Part shown: positions 52,651-64,000 of the stretch, one piece after another
How the letters are laid out: each line of letters starts with the position of its first letter
Position numbering within the stretch: position 1 is the first letter of the stretch
Notes under the pieces: generated by a model
The model's database searches: none
Seen by the model: only the letters and a program-made list of their open reading frames with translations
What the model was told of the DNA's origin: nothing
NCBI GenBank assembly: GCA_029204225.1
Contig: CM055098.1
Span: 6,968,746-7,032,745, forward strand
Origin: Diphasiastrum complanatum
Lineage: Eukaryota > Streptophyta > Lycopodiopsida > Lycopodiales > Lycopodiaceae
Direction of reading: 5' to 3'
DNA: 64,000 bases
Translations under genes and position numbers: made by a program

Positions 52651-53429
52651 CTATACAAAATCATAAAAAGGGAAGGCTCAAATTTCTAAGTAGAAGGTCA
52701 ACAAATCTAGTATCGAATTTTTCTGACCCAATCCAATGTAACTCTTGTCAAAAAGGAATAATCAATCAGATCGAGGCAAAAATTATCTCGGCGTCTTTGA
52801 CCTAGATCAGATCGAATTGGGTTTGATTTATCCGAACCTATACATATTTTTTGACCCAGTGTACATTTTTCAATCCTTTGTATAAATTTGATACACTATA
52901 AAATTTCGATACTGTCGGTCGGAAATCCGGACCAACGACTTTCGTTGACAGTTCGCCTACTTCGTACATGTATTTACAGTTACAAGGCGATTGTAATTAA
53001 TATAGCATATAGCATTCAATGCGATTTAGTTGTAGATATTTTCAATATATCTAATCCTAGCATCTTCATCAAAAAACTTCTCATGATATACAATTACTAC
53101 AAAAATTATAGTCAATCAGGTTTTTTCGTTGTCAGTGTTATCACACACAACGATCAGCTGAAGTAATTACTTCAAGCATTGTACTCATTGTTGATATTAA
53201 TCATAGTGCAATTATCTGTCTTACTACTGTTATAGTTCACTTGCATTTGTTGAATTGATTCAATTTGAACATTCTGCTGCTAACTCTGGTGCTTCTGATC
53301 CACACACCAAGCTCGCTCCAAGCTTCCGCTCATTCCCACTGATTTCCAACAATTGTGACAAGGTATTCTTGTAATTAGTTATAGTTTCGCACAACACGTG
53401 AAATACAAAATAAAATTTGAGTTTTATAC

Positions 53430-53800
53430 ATGAAAAGACAAGCTCACCTTAATAACTCTATGACATTCACATCCGACCGTCCGTACTTAGTTTGCAAGTT
53501 CAGAAGTAATAGACAAGGTTGTAATGTCGACATTTGTGCACCCTTGTACAAAGGAGTGGATGTCGAGCCACACATCATCTCTATTTCCCTCGTCAATGTG
53601 GCCTTAGGTGGGTTTGTGAAAAATGCATCCATCATGTCATCCATGTCACGTTCATGATCATGCATTGCAAATGGCATACCCTCGTGCATACTATCTCCTT
53701 GAGACAGATCTTGGTGCAAGTCTGCACGTACATGTGGAGAAAATGGTGGCGCTTGTGCACTTGCATGTTTAAATCTTGCCGATTGCATGGCAAAGTCTGG
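53430..53800 (-). pseudogene. CACTA transposase N-terminal fragment
   Basis: The 114-codon frame (53788 to 53444) has DMDDMMDAFF, then STPLYKGAQMSTLQPCLLLL and LQTKYGRSDVNVIELL, a pattern known from the N-terminus of TNP2 proteins. About 780 bp of non-coding sequence separates it from the core, possibly an intron. Confidence 0.7.
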
Positions 53801-53835
53801 TTGAGTTGTTTGATGGTCATGTGAATGTGAATCAC

Positions 53836-53978
53836 CATCCTACACAAAGAAAAAAAAAAAAGAAAAAAAAGAAAGAACCCGACGGGGTTGGCTCAACTGG
53901 TTAGCTTGGCATCCAAAGTTTCTTTGGTCCCAGGTTCGAACCTCCCCTTGGAAACCAAGAAGCATCCTACACAAAGAA
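53836..53978 (+). mobile_element. tRNA-like retroposon (SINE-like) with 16-bp target duplication
   Basis: catcctacacaaagaa occurs exactly at 53836-53851 and 53963-53978. Between them lie an A-rich run (53852-53875) and a 72-base tRNA-like sequence (53881-53952) with an A box (TTGGCTCAACTGG) and a perfect B box (GGTTCGAACC). A clean cloverleaf does not form, so it is tRNA-derived rather than a tRNA gene. The A-rich side is at the left of the plus-strand tRNA-like part, opposite to an ordinary SINE tail. Confidence 0.7.
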
Positions 53979-54961
53979 GTGCAACAACGGCCAAGAACAA
54001 TCAAAAGCGTCATATTGGCTTTCTCTCTCTACCCGAGTATTGATTGTTGGATTCTCTTTCTACCCGAGAGCAAGGCTTTTCCAAATTTAGTTTTTTCATC
54101 CACAAGTCCCCACACGTGTGAATGTACTTTCATAGATAATATTTGCATGTTTCATTGTGCTCTTGCCTTAGATTTGTGAGGTAGATCTTGGATTTCAATC
54201 TATGCTTGATTTATGTGCAATCACCACATCTTAGGAGATCATAATCACACTTTTGGAGACTCCCACACATGTAAAATTTAACAATTACTACCATATCAAA
54301 CTTCTTGATAGAAAGGGAGGAACATTAGAAGTTGTTTAATATTCTTTTTGCCATATTTTGTGAAAATGAGGGGGCACAAATGGTCAAGTATAATTCTTCT
54401 TCACTACCTACTATACTCTTCAATTCTAAAATAAAGATAATGTTTAGGAAAGACAAGTTTATGTAGCTAAAGACATAAAAAAACATTCTTGGAATTCTAC
54501 ATTGACATTGAGGGATGTCCTCCAAAAATTGCATCTAGAAAGACGAAAGACTACACGTATAAATCTAGAAAGTATCTTTAATTGTTACAAACGAAGATGA
54601 TTGTACTTTTTGAAGGATGTCAAGAGAAAGCATGACGTGCTTATTGAAACTACAAACTAAAAAACATACACATGACCAGCTTGAGATTAAAAAAGTGTGA
54701 ATACAACAAAATTACAATGGAAATGAAAATACATTTATAAGTTTTTTTATTACTTTTTAGTATCATCAAAGCACATGGCATATTAAGCCCATATAGACAT
54801 ACTATTGATTCCACATAATAAAAAAGCTTTATTCAAATAGACTTGTTTCTATGATTCACCATAATCAAAACACAAGGCATCTAAGAACAATGGCCAAAGC
54901 AACTTATACCAAACGCAATGTTCAGCTTTAATTCACTTTGGAGTAAGTGCATCTCTATTAT

Positions 54962-55037
<76 letters not shown>

Positions 55038-56509
55038 ATACAAGGTAAAATTAAAAACAAATGCAAAAACTTCAATAAGCCATATAATTTGGTAACAACT
55101 TGAATGATGTCACAAAAAACCAAGAGGTTAATCATAGAAGCCAAGGGAAACATAAATCATATTTTCTACCCAAGAGAGACATAGCTTCTATTGTGCAGCC
55201 TAAGAAACTCAAAAAAATTCCTTTAGAAAAAGATTAATTAAACTTGTGCACAAATTTTTTTTTGAAATTATTCATAGTTTTATCATCAAGGAAGATACTA
55301 TATGCGACAAGACTTTAATTATATGAGCAATTTTCATAAATGTTGCATGCCTCTATGCGGTTATCACAATGTTCAAAAAAATATCAGAACATAGATAGTC
55401 AAAGGCAAAAATTTGAGAGCATCTATAACTCAACAAAGATCCTTTCAAAACTTGACAGATAGGATTTAATAAACTATCCTATAAGTTTCACAAGTTATAC
55501 TTTTGTGTCGCTTCCCAAAAGAAACAAGACTCCTAGATAAAAGACTAAAAAGCTCTCAATTCATCGATCATTTGAATTTTATGGTTTGAGTCTTCACTCT
55601 CTCTCTTTGGGGAAAAAAAGAAAAGGCCTACTTGTTAAGCTAGGTTAATACCTACTCCTATAAATTTTTTCTACTTTATACTTGGATTAGCCAAGTAGCC
55701 ACATGTAGAAAAATTAGTTGTACAATGTTTCTACAATACTTGCTATACTCAGAGGCATGTCTCGAGTTTGTTGGTCAAATTTGACCATACTGGATTTGAC
55801 CTTAGTTTGGTAGGTGGTAGGCCAATTTTAGGACACTTGTCAAGGACATGCAATTTGTGAGTTCCCTATATGTACAATTTTTCCTTTGTAATGCATTAAC
55901 TTTTGTTGTGCCATCTATGAGAGCTTGAGTGGTGTATAGCTATGGTGATTGTCTAGCAATAAAATGTTTTCATGTTGCTCGACAACAATTTGAAATTTTT
56001 TAAAAGTTTCTATAACCTAATTGATTTTAGCTGCGTTATGTAGATTTCAATTATATGCATTATGATTGAGCCACATGTCGGATGAAATTAAAAAATAAAA
56101 AATAAAAAGCATCTTCATGAAGGGTCGTTCTAGAGTTCAGAACTCCTCTAATGTCTTGAATTTCCAAAGATGGTAGTTATATCCATCAGGTTTCTTAATA
56201 AAAGATGAACTAGCATTAATATCCATCTTGTTGGAGGATGCAAGCCACGCATAGTGTGGTGGCTGCTTTCATAAAGGCACCAAAAAGAGTGCATTTGTCC
56301 CATAAGTAAATGGAGACTAAAACATACCCACATATTGATAGGATCTTATCTGTGTGCTATTATGCTATCAGACAATGTGAGCATAGAAGCCAATACCAAC
56401 TTAAGAGAGAAACAAGCAAATCACTTTTTAAACTGTTAGAGAGCCAATTACTGTATTCAAAGCTATATGTCAATATATACATAGCATTTTCACTTTAAGG
56501 TAATTCTGC
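53979..56509. other. Intergenic with LTR-like traces and an (AT)n tract
   Basis: CCACACGTGTGAATG near 54103 and CACACATGTAAAAT near 54267 resemble copia LTR motifs. A 70-bp (AT)n tract lies at 54965-55034. No gene supported. Confidence 0.5.
54965..55034. repeat. (AT)n microsatellite, 70 bp
   Basis: Uninterrupted AT dinucleotides. Confidence 0.98.
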
Positions 56510-57620
56510 ATGGCAAGGTTGTCATAGACGAGACTAAGTCTCGACGTGTGTGCCGTTACACGGCATGTGCATGACATTCAACACCCAACCTTAGAGCGAG
56601 TGTACACTATCAGAAATATAAAGCACTATGGCGACACAACATACTTAAGCTTTTAATTTTAACACTCTCCCTAAAGCTTAAGTCTATTCTCGATGTCATA
56701 AACAGAAAGCTTACCTCTAAGTTCCTCAGACTTGTCCTTACTCAAGGACTTCGTAAGAACATCAACTATCTAGTCTACACTGTACTACGATGTACAATTT
56801 TAACTTCATTACTAAACACACATTCACGTACAAAGTGATATTTAATTTCTATGTCCTTAATTCTAGCATGATAAATAGGGTTCTTCACAAGATGTATGTC
56901 ACTCTGGCTATAAATATGATACTCCTAGAGTCCTGTTGAAGTCCAATCTCTGCAAGCAATTGTCTTAACCAAACAACTTCTTGTACAACACTCCCCAAGG
57001 CTTTATAGTCTACTTTTGTGGTAGATAGATCTACTATAATTTGTTTCTTGATTGACCATGAAAAGCAATCATTACCAATGTGAAACACATACCTTGACGT
57101 AGAGCGTCTATCATCCATATTACCACCCCAACCTACATCAACATAGCCTTCAAGTTTTATAAGGTAAATAATACGGAAGTAAAATAAGCCAAACTTTGAA
57201 GTACCCTTCACATATCTGAGAATACGCTTGGTGGCTTTCCAGTGAATACTTTGGAGCATGCCTGAATTGACTTACTAGGCCCACTACATAGCAGATGTCT
57301 AGTCTTGCAGTAGTCAAATAAATAAGGCTTCCCACTAATGAGCAATATTCAGTTGCATCAAAGGAATTGTTATCATCATACTTTGAAAATTTTATGCCAA
57401 TTTCAACAGTTGTAGATGATACCTTATTTCTTCCATGTGAAATCTTTTGAGTAGTTCAGCAACATACTTTGTTTGAGTAAGCGCAGTTCCTTGATTGCTT
57501 TGCCAAACTTCTCCGCCCAAGTAGTAATTCTTATATCCAAATCTGTCATATCAAACTCTCTACATAGATTTGATTTGACTTCCTTCACCAAGTTATCATT
57601 ATTAACTAGTAATGATCAAA
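56510..57620 (-). mobile_element. copia 3' end: RT tail, RNase H, polypurine tract, LTR stub
   Basis: On the minus strand RT tail sequence (about 57300-57615) is followed by GSLIYLTTARLDICYVVG and RNase H (IHWKATKRILRYVKGTSKF, GYVDVGWGGNMDDRRSTS, DLSTTKVDYKAL). The pol end (LTKSLSKDKSEELRGKLSVY) lies near 56720, then comes a polypurine tract at 56665-56676 and an LTR start TGTTAAAATT at 56664 running left. Frameshifts and stops are numerous, and the catalytic Asp and Glu of RNase H are altered in places (GYVDVGW, STTKVDY). Confidence 0.8.
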
Positions 57621-57636
57621 TCATCTCTATAAAGTG

Positions 57637-57927
57637 TGTTAAATTTCAGAGTTTATGGACTGAAATTGATCTACAGATGATCACAAAGAGTGATTGGTAG
57701 CTTGGGAACTTTATCAATATCAAGACTAGCTTCCAAATCTAGCTTCTACTTGACAATCTTTGTGTTTCCAAGCAAGAACAATCAAAAAAGATGATCCACG
57801 GCTTCACACGTGTAAAGTATAGCTACTATATGGACTGATAACAAAGAAATAGTTTACTTATCATTTACAAAGCATTCATCCACAAAGAAAGTGCTTAAGA
57901 GAGTCAAAACACAATGATAGCTTCACA
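57637..57927 (-). repeat. copia LTR, left arm of an inverted pair
   Basis: 291 bp. On the plus strand it begins TGTTAAATTTCAGAG and ends GCTTCACA. It is about 92% identical to the reverse complement of 57965-58254. It contains TTCACACGTGTAAAG. It has no primer site at its left. Confidence 0.85.
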
Positions 57928-57964
57928 AACCAAGGTTTCTTGCTCTGATACCAAAATCTTGGTT
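57928..57964. other. Centre of the inverted LTR pair with a primer-site sequence
   Basis: The 37-base centre is aaccaaggttt, then cttgctctgatacca (minus strand TGGTATCAGAGCAAG, an iMet primer site at 57939-57953), then aaatcttggtt. The outer words are inverted copies, so the palindrome reaches the edges of the primer site. Confidence 0.8.
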
Positions 57965-58254
57965 TGTGAGGCTATCGTTGTGTTTTGACTCTCTTAAGCA
58001 CTTTTTTTGTGAATGAATGCTTTGTAAATGATAAGTAAACTATTTCTCTATTATCAAGTCGTACAATAGCTGTACTTCACACGTGTGAAGCCGTGGATCA
58101 TCTTTTTTTATTGTTCTTGCTTGGAAACACAAAGATTGTCAAGTTGAAGCTAGATTTGGAAGCTATCTTGATATAGATCAAGATCCCAAGCTACCAATCA
58201 CTCTTTGTGATCATTTGTAGATCAACTTCAGTCCATAAACTTTGAGATTTGACA
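57965..58254 (+). repeat. copia LTR, right arm, followed by primer-like site
   Basis: 290 bp, TGTGAGGC to TTTGACA. Immediately after it, TGGTATCACATCC (58255) resembles the iMet primer site with two changes, so it can be the 5' LTR of the plus-strand gag fragment at 58880. It contains TTCACACGTGTGAAG. Confidence 0.8.
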
Positions 58255-58879
58255 TGGTATCACATCCAAGTCAAAGAGCTTAGTTGATGATCCAAGAATC
58301 TTCATTTTGGTGAAAGCATTGGTGCTAGAGTCTTTTTGAAGGAGGGCGACCTTTTCTAATAGTTTACTTGTGATATTGAGGTTCGGATTAGTGTGTAAAG
58401 TTCAAAAGTACTTCTCACACATGTGAGAGGCTGCTGGAGTTGTACTTTCACCAAAACTTTCTGTTTTTTTTCAAAATTTGAGCTTCAAACAAGTTGTGTA
58501 GAGTGAAACTAGTGATGTGCTTATGGAAAACCATTGTTTCCATTATAGATTTGATGAGTGAATGGTGTTAGAATCTTATTAAACCTACAAATCCTTGTGA
58601 GAGAGTTTGAGGCTTATGTTTTTAGTTCAAGAGTGAAAATAAGACCAATTCTAAACATCATAGGAAGGCATTGGCACTTCCAAAAATCAAATCTAAGATT
58701 CTAAGTGAATAGATTGTGTAGAATACACTTTCCCAAATCTTTTTGAGTTCAAGATCATTATAGATCTTGCTTCTTGAGTCTAGTGAGATTCAAGAAAGTA
58801 ACATTTTTAGCTAAATTATGAGAAAGAAAGAAGGAAGAGCCTTTGAATAGTACATTTGTTGTACTTGTTACTAGTTAGA

Positions 58880-59202
58880 ATGGGTTCAATTGGAGCCTAT
58901 CTTCTTGAGGCTAGTGAAAGGCTAAATTCTAATAATTATTCAACTTGGAAAGTAAGAATGGAGTCACTACTAGTGCTCCAAGGTACAAAAAGAGAGCTAG
59001 ACTAGCATTATGTTGCTTGAAAATGAATGTTAGTAATGAACTTCTAAAGGAAGTAGCATCTTGTACCTCGGCCAAGGAGGCATGGAACTACCTCAAAGGG
59101 ATTTATGAATCCAAAAATACCTCTAGAGTGCTTATGGTTAGAAATAAAGTTCTTCAAAGCATTAGAGGGAGTGATGATTATTGTTATTCTAATCCCTCCT
59201 AG
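58880..59202 (+). pseudogene. copia gag N-terminal fragment
   Basis: From ATG at 58880: MGSIGAYLLEASERLNSNNY, then STWKVRMESLLVLQ. A deletion of some 60 bases and a frame change lead to RYKKRARLALCCLKMNVSNE and LLKEVASCTSAKEAWNYLKG, ending after VLQSIRGSDD. It is a close relative of the gag of the complete element (41927-47942) and reads sense codons where that element has its two early stops. The rest of gag and pol are absent. Confidence 0.85.
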
Positions 59203-59862
59203 ATTAATAGATGATATTGTTGTAGATAATGTAGTTGATGTTTCGAGCTTCTTGGTTGAGTAAGATGTTTCCTCTAAAATTAAAACTGATAATTTTACCT
59301 TTTTACTTTGTTGGATTGTGATATGGGATTCGAGCAATAGAGAGTAGTCTAAATTTTCAAACAACAACAAGCTCATGTATGTTCTTTTTTCTTGGTATTG
59401 ATATGTACAGACAATTGTTGAGGTGAGATGTCGCTATCACACAAGAATCTACAATATTGGTAAGACAACTTGTCTATCCTCACGTGGTTCTGATATGTAT
59501 GGACGATGTGGCATAAGATCTATTTGACTTTGTTAATGTACAAAAATATTACTAGAAAGCTCCCAACCTTTTCAGACCGACAAACAACGTTACGTTCCTA
59601 TAGGATTTATTCATGGTTTATAGATATTTTATCAATGTATGAAGTTCCTAGCCCTAACTCCCATTGCACCCTCTAGATAGCTTATATGGCAACCTAATTG
59701 TTTGGACTCAAGTAGCTCTTGCTTAGCTTAGATAATCTCAACGTAGCTATAGTTTGCAAAGTTTCAACATCGATCTCATGGAGATTACCATATTGCTCTC
59801 TCAGTCTCTCTTTTTGCAAAGTGTATCACCGTTGATCTCATGGACATTGCTACATTGCTCTT

Positions 59863-59866
<4 letters not shown>

Positions 59867-59951
<85 letters not shown>
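59867..59951 (+). repeat. (CT)n microsatellite, 85 bp
   Basis: Uninterrupted CT dinucleotides ending in tatagaaaac. Confidence 0.98.
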
Positions 59952-59955
<4 letters not shown>

Positions 59956-60158
59956 AAAACCCTTAAAAATGAAAAACATGCACCCTCTCTCGTGCTCCTC
60001 TCTTTCTCTCTTGTCATCGTGCCATTTTATACTCACATTTCTCTCTCTAGAAACTTCTCTTTCTAGAAGTTTCTCACTTTAACTACTTTTTAAATGCTTT
60101 TTAACTACATTTCAAAGACATTTTAGGGCAAATGTAGACCAATGAGAATCTCTGAAAC

Positions 60159-60305
<147 letters not shown>

Positions 60306-61057
60306 CATTGTGCTATTTTGACATTAACTCTAATGACCTTTTGTGTGGAGTTGAGATTGTTAGTTGATGAATGATTCACAACTTACAAATTAACAAATTA
60401 AGAATCTTCAAAACAAATAGCTCACAAAGTAGATCAACTTTTTTAACATTTGTTCTCATTAATGTCTTTGACAAGAATAAGCTAGCAAATTCTTTGAAAT
60501 TCTCGTCAAAACAAATTAGAGCTACGCCAACCAATTTCCAGCATTTGTATGGTTGTATAGCCAAAGCAATCGTACATTCCTAACATGAATGGTAGAATCT
60601 TCTCCTGAATTTCATGTCTTTGGCACGCTTATTTAGAATAATGATTGAGAAGCACAAGTAGATTCACTTTGAGTGGAGGGAACAACCTATAGTAGAACAG
60701 CATTGAGAAGGCTGGAGCTCTTTGTCATGAAACAACCAATTTTTGCTTGCAAGCTATCAACGGCATCTTCATAGACTCATTCTAGTTCAACACTTTCAAT
60801 ATTACCATTGCAAATGCTGGACTTGGATCTATAACAACTATAACTAATGAAAGCAAGAACAAGGTAAATTATTGAATGTACATCAGATTTAATTGTCATA
60901 TGCACAGCATGAAAATTGACTGGTTCGCTTGGCTGAGTATTTACACCAAATTGAGTTCTTTTTTCTTTTAATGAAAGGCCTTCTCAGATGTACTGATCTA
61001 ACAGTGTAGTCACAAACACTATCTTTGAGAGTAGGTAGGTATTTTAGCTCAAGATGT

Positions 61058-63245
61058 TCAAGGAAGTGGCTTGGAAGGTGCCAGAGCAGCTTGCTTCAAA
61101 ATAGCAGTTGGTGAAGTCCTCAGAGCTCTGGATTTTTGCTCTTGTATGAGCTGATCTGCAAACCAGTCTAAACGTTCGGCATTGGTTTGTGTGAGCTCTA
61201 TCTTTCCACCAAAGGGGGAGTACTCCAAACTTTTTTGTTCTAAAAGATCGTCAGCCATCTTCAAGAATCTTTTCACGTTGCTCGGACTCGGATCATCCAT
61301 TCCCAATGCTGCTCCTCCCGAAGGCTGCACAAAGCCAGCAAGATTTTGACATTACCAAATCGATTTCTCTAATGAACAAGCTACTTGTTGAAAGATAATT
61401 TTGTACTATAATAATAAGAAATATGCCTTTACAGTTCCCATCTCAATAGATAATATAGCAATTGTGAGGATATTACATCGTTCTTCGTTCTTCATCTACT
61501 ATTTATATAGAAGGTTTGCAGCTATTTTTGGTCAGATAAGCAACTGCAGGTGTGCATCCTTGCTACTATTGCTGATTAATTAGTAATGGAGTGGGTGGAT
61601 CTGTGTCCAAGTATTACAAATGTAAACTTCAAATTTGTCGCAGTGAAGACCTTGCAAAGCAAAACCTTGAGACTGTTGGAAAGAAAAAACTTAGATGAGA
61701 AGAGGACAGATGCTAGTCTAATCATCAAAAACGTGGTTTGGCTGCTGCAAACGCCAAAACTTATCTATAGGTACTTCGCACCCTACTGAAAAGAAGAAAA
61801 ACATAAGGGTTTGGGATTGAATGTTGTACTATTGAATGTACTATTGAAAATCAGGTGCCAAAAAAGCAAAAAGTGGAAGAAAGTAAAAGCTTGGAAGAGG
61901 AGAAGAAGAGCAAATGTCCAGCAACAATTGGCTTCCTCTTTCTTGCTTGCTGCACTAGCCTCCATAAGAAGCATGATAGAAATCAACTATGAGAGTTTTA
62001 ATGTCAATAGCTTAAAGCAAAATGCAGCTATATACAGGAGGATCTCCTGTTTGCTGAAACCAACTGCTATCGAGTTCTAGTGTAGCATAGCTCAAGCGAA
62101 ATGCGGCTTAGATATTAGGAGGAGCTACCTCCCTCCATGGCTACCCTGGCGTGCATAGAAAGAATAGTAGAAAACAATCGCTTGCAGGGTGTCATAGCGC
62201 AAGCAAATGCAGTTTAGATACAGCAGGAGGAGAAGAGAAATGCCTGCAAGCGGAGGTAATTCTGGTGACAATCACTGAAAGCCAAGCTGACAGTATGATC
62301 AACCATATCCGAGATGCCATCAGCAACCACATTCATCATAGGCTTTGCCCACTGATCCGGCCTCCATCTCCTAACCTTCTCATACTGCAGACTTTGATCA
62401 AACTGCCCAGTTCCCAGAGACAGCACCAGCAGATCTTTGGCACCACCCACAGTGGGAAATTCCTTCTTGTTGTGCAGCACATGGGTGATGGCAGATGCTG
62501 TGGGATTGTTCATCACCAGCCCGCCATCCACAGCAGTGCAGACAGTCTTCCCATCAACTGATCTCACCTGAGCGGGCCTGAACCACAGAGGAGATGCAGT
62601 GGTGGCTCGGCAGATCTGCCAGAGGGGGAAATTCCACTCCTCTGCCTCCATGGCACCTGCTCTGGAGAACAGAAACGCCCCAGAGCTGGATAGATCATAG
62701 CAGGGGATGAGCAGAGGCTTCAGTGTATCACGTAGAGTCAACTCTTGAGTGTCTCTGATGAGAATTTGCTTCAGAAATCGCTCTATTTGCTTTGTGGGCT
62801 GCTGGGATTTGATCAATCTGCTCAGCAGGGAAGACTTAAAGATGGGATTACCCTTCTTCGCAAAGAGATCACAGATTTGTTGGGGTTGAAACAGAGGTAG
62901 CCCATTCTCATCAGGGGTTAAAAGAAGGGTGGCGGTGATGCCTCCTGAGTTAGTTCCTGCTGCCACATCAAAGTAGTCCGCAATTCGTGCTTTTGGGTTG
63001 TTGCTCTTGCGCTGAAGGGATTGCTCCAGGTGGGCGAGGATGCGAGCTGGGATGATGCCTCGCATTCCCCCCCCATCAATGCTAAGGATGCAAATTTTGC
63101 CTCTGGGCTTGAAGCTGTCTGCAATAATGTCTTCAATCATCCGAGGAATGTAGAAATTACCCACCTGCAAACGGTCTGTCCACCCCCTGTCCCATCCCTT
63201 CTCCAGCAGCTGCTGCTTCACTTGAGAGCTTTCTTGCACAGCCAT
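61058..63245 (-). CDS. Patatin-like phospholipase (pPLAIII-like), two exons
   Basis: Exon 1 is 63245-62244 (334 codons) and exon 2 is 61324-61058; together 422 aa, normal for this family. Both borders are phase 0: exon 1 ends in NYLRLQ and exon 2 begins PSGGAALG. The acceptor is AG; the donor reads GC. DGGGMRG (57-63) is the oxyanion loop and DGG (240-242) holds the catalytic Asp. The nucleophile elbow is GTNSG (97-101) with Asn where active patatins have Ser, as in plant pPLAIII proteins that deviate here. Exon 2 has the family tail (LDWFADQLIQEQKSRAL, TSPTAILKQAAL). Such proteins act on membrane lipids in the cytosol or at membranes; activity of this one is uncertain. Confidence 0.88.
62242..62243 (-). 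other. GC splice donor of the patatin-like gene
   Basis: The exon must include the conserved NYLRLQ; directly after it the minus strand reads GCATTTCT, so the 919-base intron (62243-61325) would be of the GC-AG class. No GT donor keeps both the motif and the phase. Confidence 0.6.
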
Positions 63246-64000
63246 CTCTCTTCCGTTCTTGAAATCTGATGAGTGCTAGCTTTGGTCTTACAAACCCAGA
63301 CTCTTGATAGACCACCAGAGCTTTGAACAGATCTCAATGTGAATGCTATCTTCTATCTACACGCAGAGACATTATGCCAGTTCAGAAGAACAGGTATAGT
63401 CCATGGTTTACGAAATATCTAGAACATGGACAGCTGATAATCAGTGATCCGCAATAGTGATTCATTAGATGAGAAATCAGATATGGCTGATTGCCTATGT
63501 GGGTTGGAGAAGGCACGGCAAATTTATGCACATTGTTGGTTCAAAAATAGGAGGGAAAGGTGCGGCTTGCTGATCTGCAATATGGGATTTGCAAGAGCAA
63601 AAAGAAGAAGCATACCATAAAAGGGAGGCTAAATCCACCTGCTGCTGCTGTTTCAGGAGCTTAACTTAGAGGGGGCATTGTCTTTTGCAGTGTCCTAGCT
63701 TGTTGATTTCAGAAATCTGCCCGCTTAATGCTGCAGATTCCAAAACTGTTGCAGCTTATAAATTTCAGATAAAGCCAAGAGCGGGGAGGGAGCGAAATTC
63801 AAATGTTGTAGCTTGTGTGGTCTCTGCTGAATGTTACTTGAGGGTAGGTGAAATTTGAAAACCAACACTGAACGATGAAGATCCAGAATCATTCAAATTC
63901 TAGAGTCCAGACACAGAATGCTCCAACAGAGGCAAATTCCAGATGCAGGTAGCAGCCACAAGAACAGAACTGCAAAAACTACCCAGTAGAATCATTCCAA
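63246..64000. other. Upstream region of the patatin-like gene
   Basis: Probable promoter and 5' leader on the minus strand. No clear TATA box at the expected distance; a tttataagc word lies about 510 bases upstream of the start. No other gene seen. Confidence 0.4.

Larger units (their letters stand above)
51061..53800 (-). mobile_element. CACTA (En/Spm) element remnant
   Basis: A decayed TNP2-type transposase covers most of this interval on the minus strand. Terminal CACTA repeats were not found. 52650-53430 shows no coding sequence and may be an intron or insertion; its right side is interrupted by a tRNA-like retroposon at 53836-53978. Confidence 0.7.

Noticed and set aside
53881-53952. 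A genuine tRNA gene
   Set aside because: B box is perfect but acceptor and T stems do not pair well and no plausible anticodon stem forms; target duplication points to a retroposon.
54918-55153. Ile-Tyr repeat proteins across the AT tract
   Set aside because: Microsatellite translation only.
57637-58254. The two facing LTRs as the two ends of one DNA transposon
   Set aside because: TG...CA ends, an iMet primer site and similarity of position to copia LTRs mark them as LTRs, not terminal inverted repeats of a transposon.

Overview
The window looks like nuclear DNA from a land plant with a large, retrotransposon-rich genome. The evidence is three plant-type genes set in nested Ty1/copia, Ty3/gypsy and CACTA elements, long introns, (CT)n tracts of up to about 165 bp, and tRNA-iMet and tRNA-Asp type primer-binding sites. 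A fern, gymnosperm or other large-genome plant would fit; the sequence alone does not settle it.

Host genes. (1) 20431-21906 (-): an intronless pepsin-family aspartic protease of 491 aa with DTGS and DSGS active sites and an N-terminal signal region. (2) 31160-35016 (+): a gene of at least ten exons that no single open frame reveals. The assembled exons keep phase throughout and read 515 codons resembling the meiotic double-strand-break factor PRD3/PAIR1. (3) 61058-63245 (-): a two-exon patatin-like phospholipase of the group with an altered nucleophile elbow (GTNSG).

Layout. 1-2045 is a minus-strand Ty3/gypsy remnant with gag, protease and integrase but no reverse transcriptase. 3125-3660 is a copia reverse-transcriptase scrap. 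4546-7919 is a non-autonomous copia derivative that keeps gag and protease but carries about 2 kb of unrelated open frames where integrase, RT and RNase H should be. A Tat/Athila-like gypsy element (7920-12070) is inserted in its gag, and a doubly deleted copia element (12071-13722) is inserted in that. 13.7-31 kb holds simple repeats, a foldback element, the protease gene, tandem repeats and small gypsy/copia scraps. 31-35 kb is the PRD3-like gene. 36-38 kb has a GC-rich patch, a 260-290 bp duplication and a G28 run. 38.1-51.1 kb is a nest of four copia elements, including one complete element (41927-47942) with 98%-similar LTRs and a perfect ATTTG target duplication. 51.1-53.8 kb is a decayed CACTA (TNP2) transposase carrying a small tRNA-like retroposon. 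56.5-59.2 kb has further copia pieces, including two LTRs in a near-perfect inverted repeat. 61-63.3 kb is the patatin-like gene.

The three genes have no evident joint pathway. Most of the sequence records repeated insertion and decay. The points most worth a second look are the copia element with replaced pol, the inverted LTR pair centred on a primer-binding site, the full-length copia that lacks its gag zinc knuckle, and the split PRD3-like gene. Family names rest on motifs and remembered family features, not on database searches.
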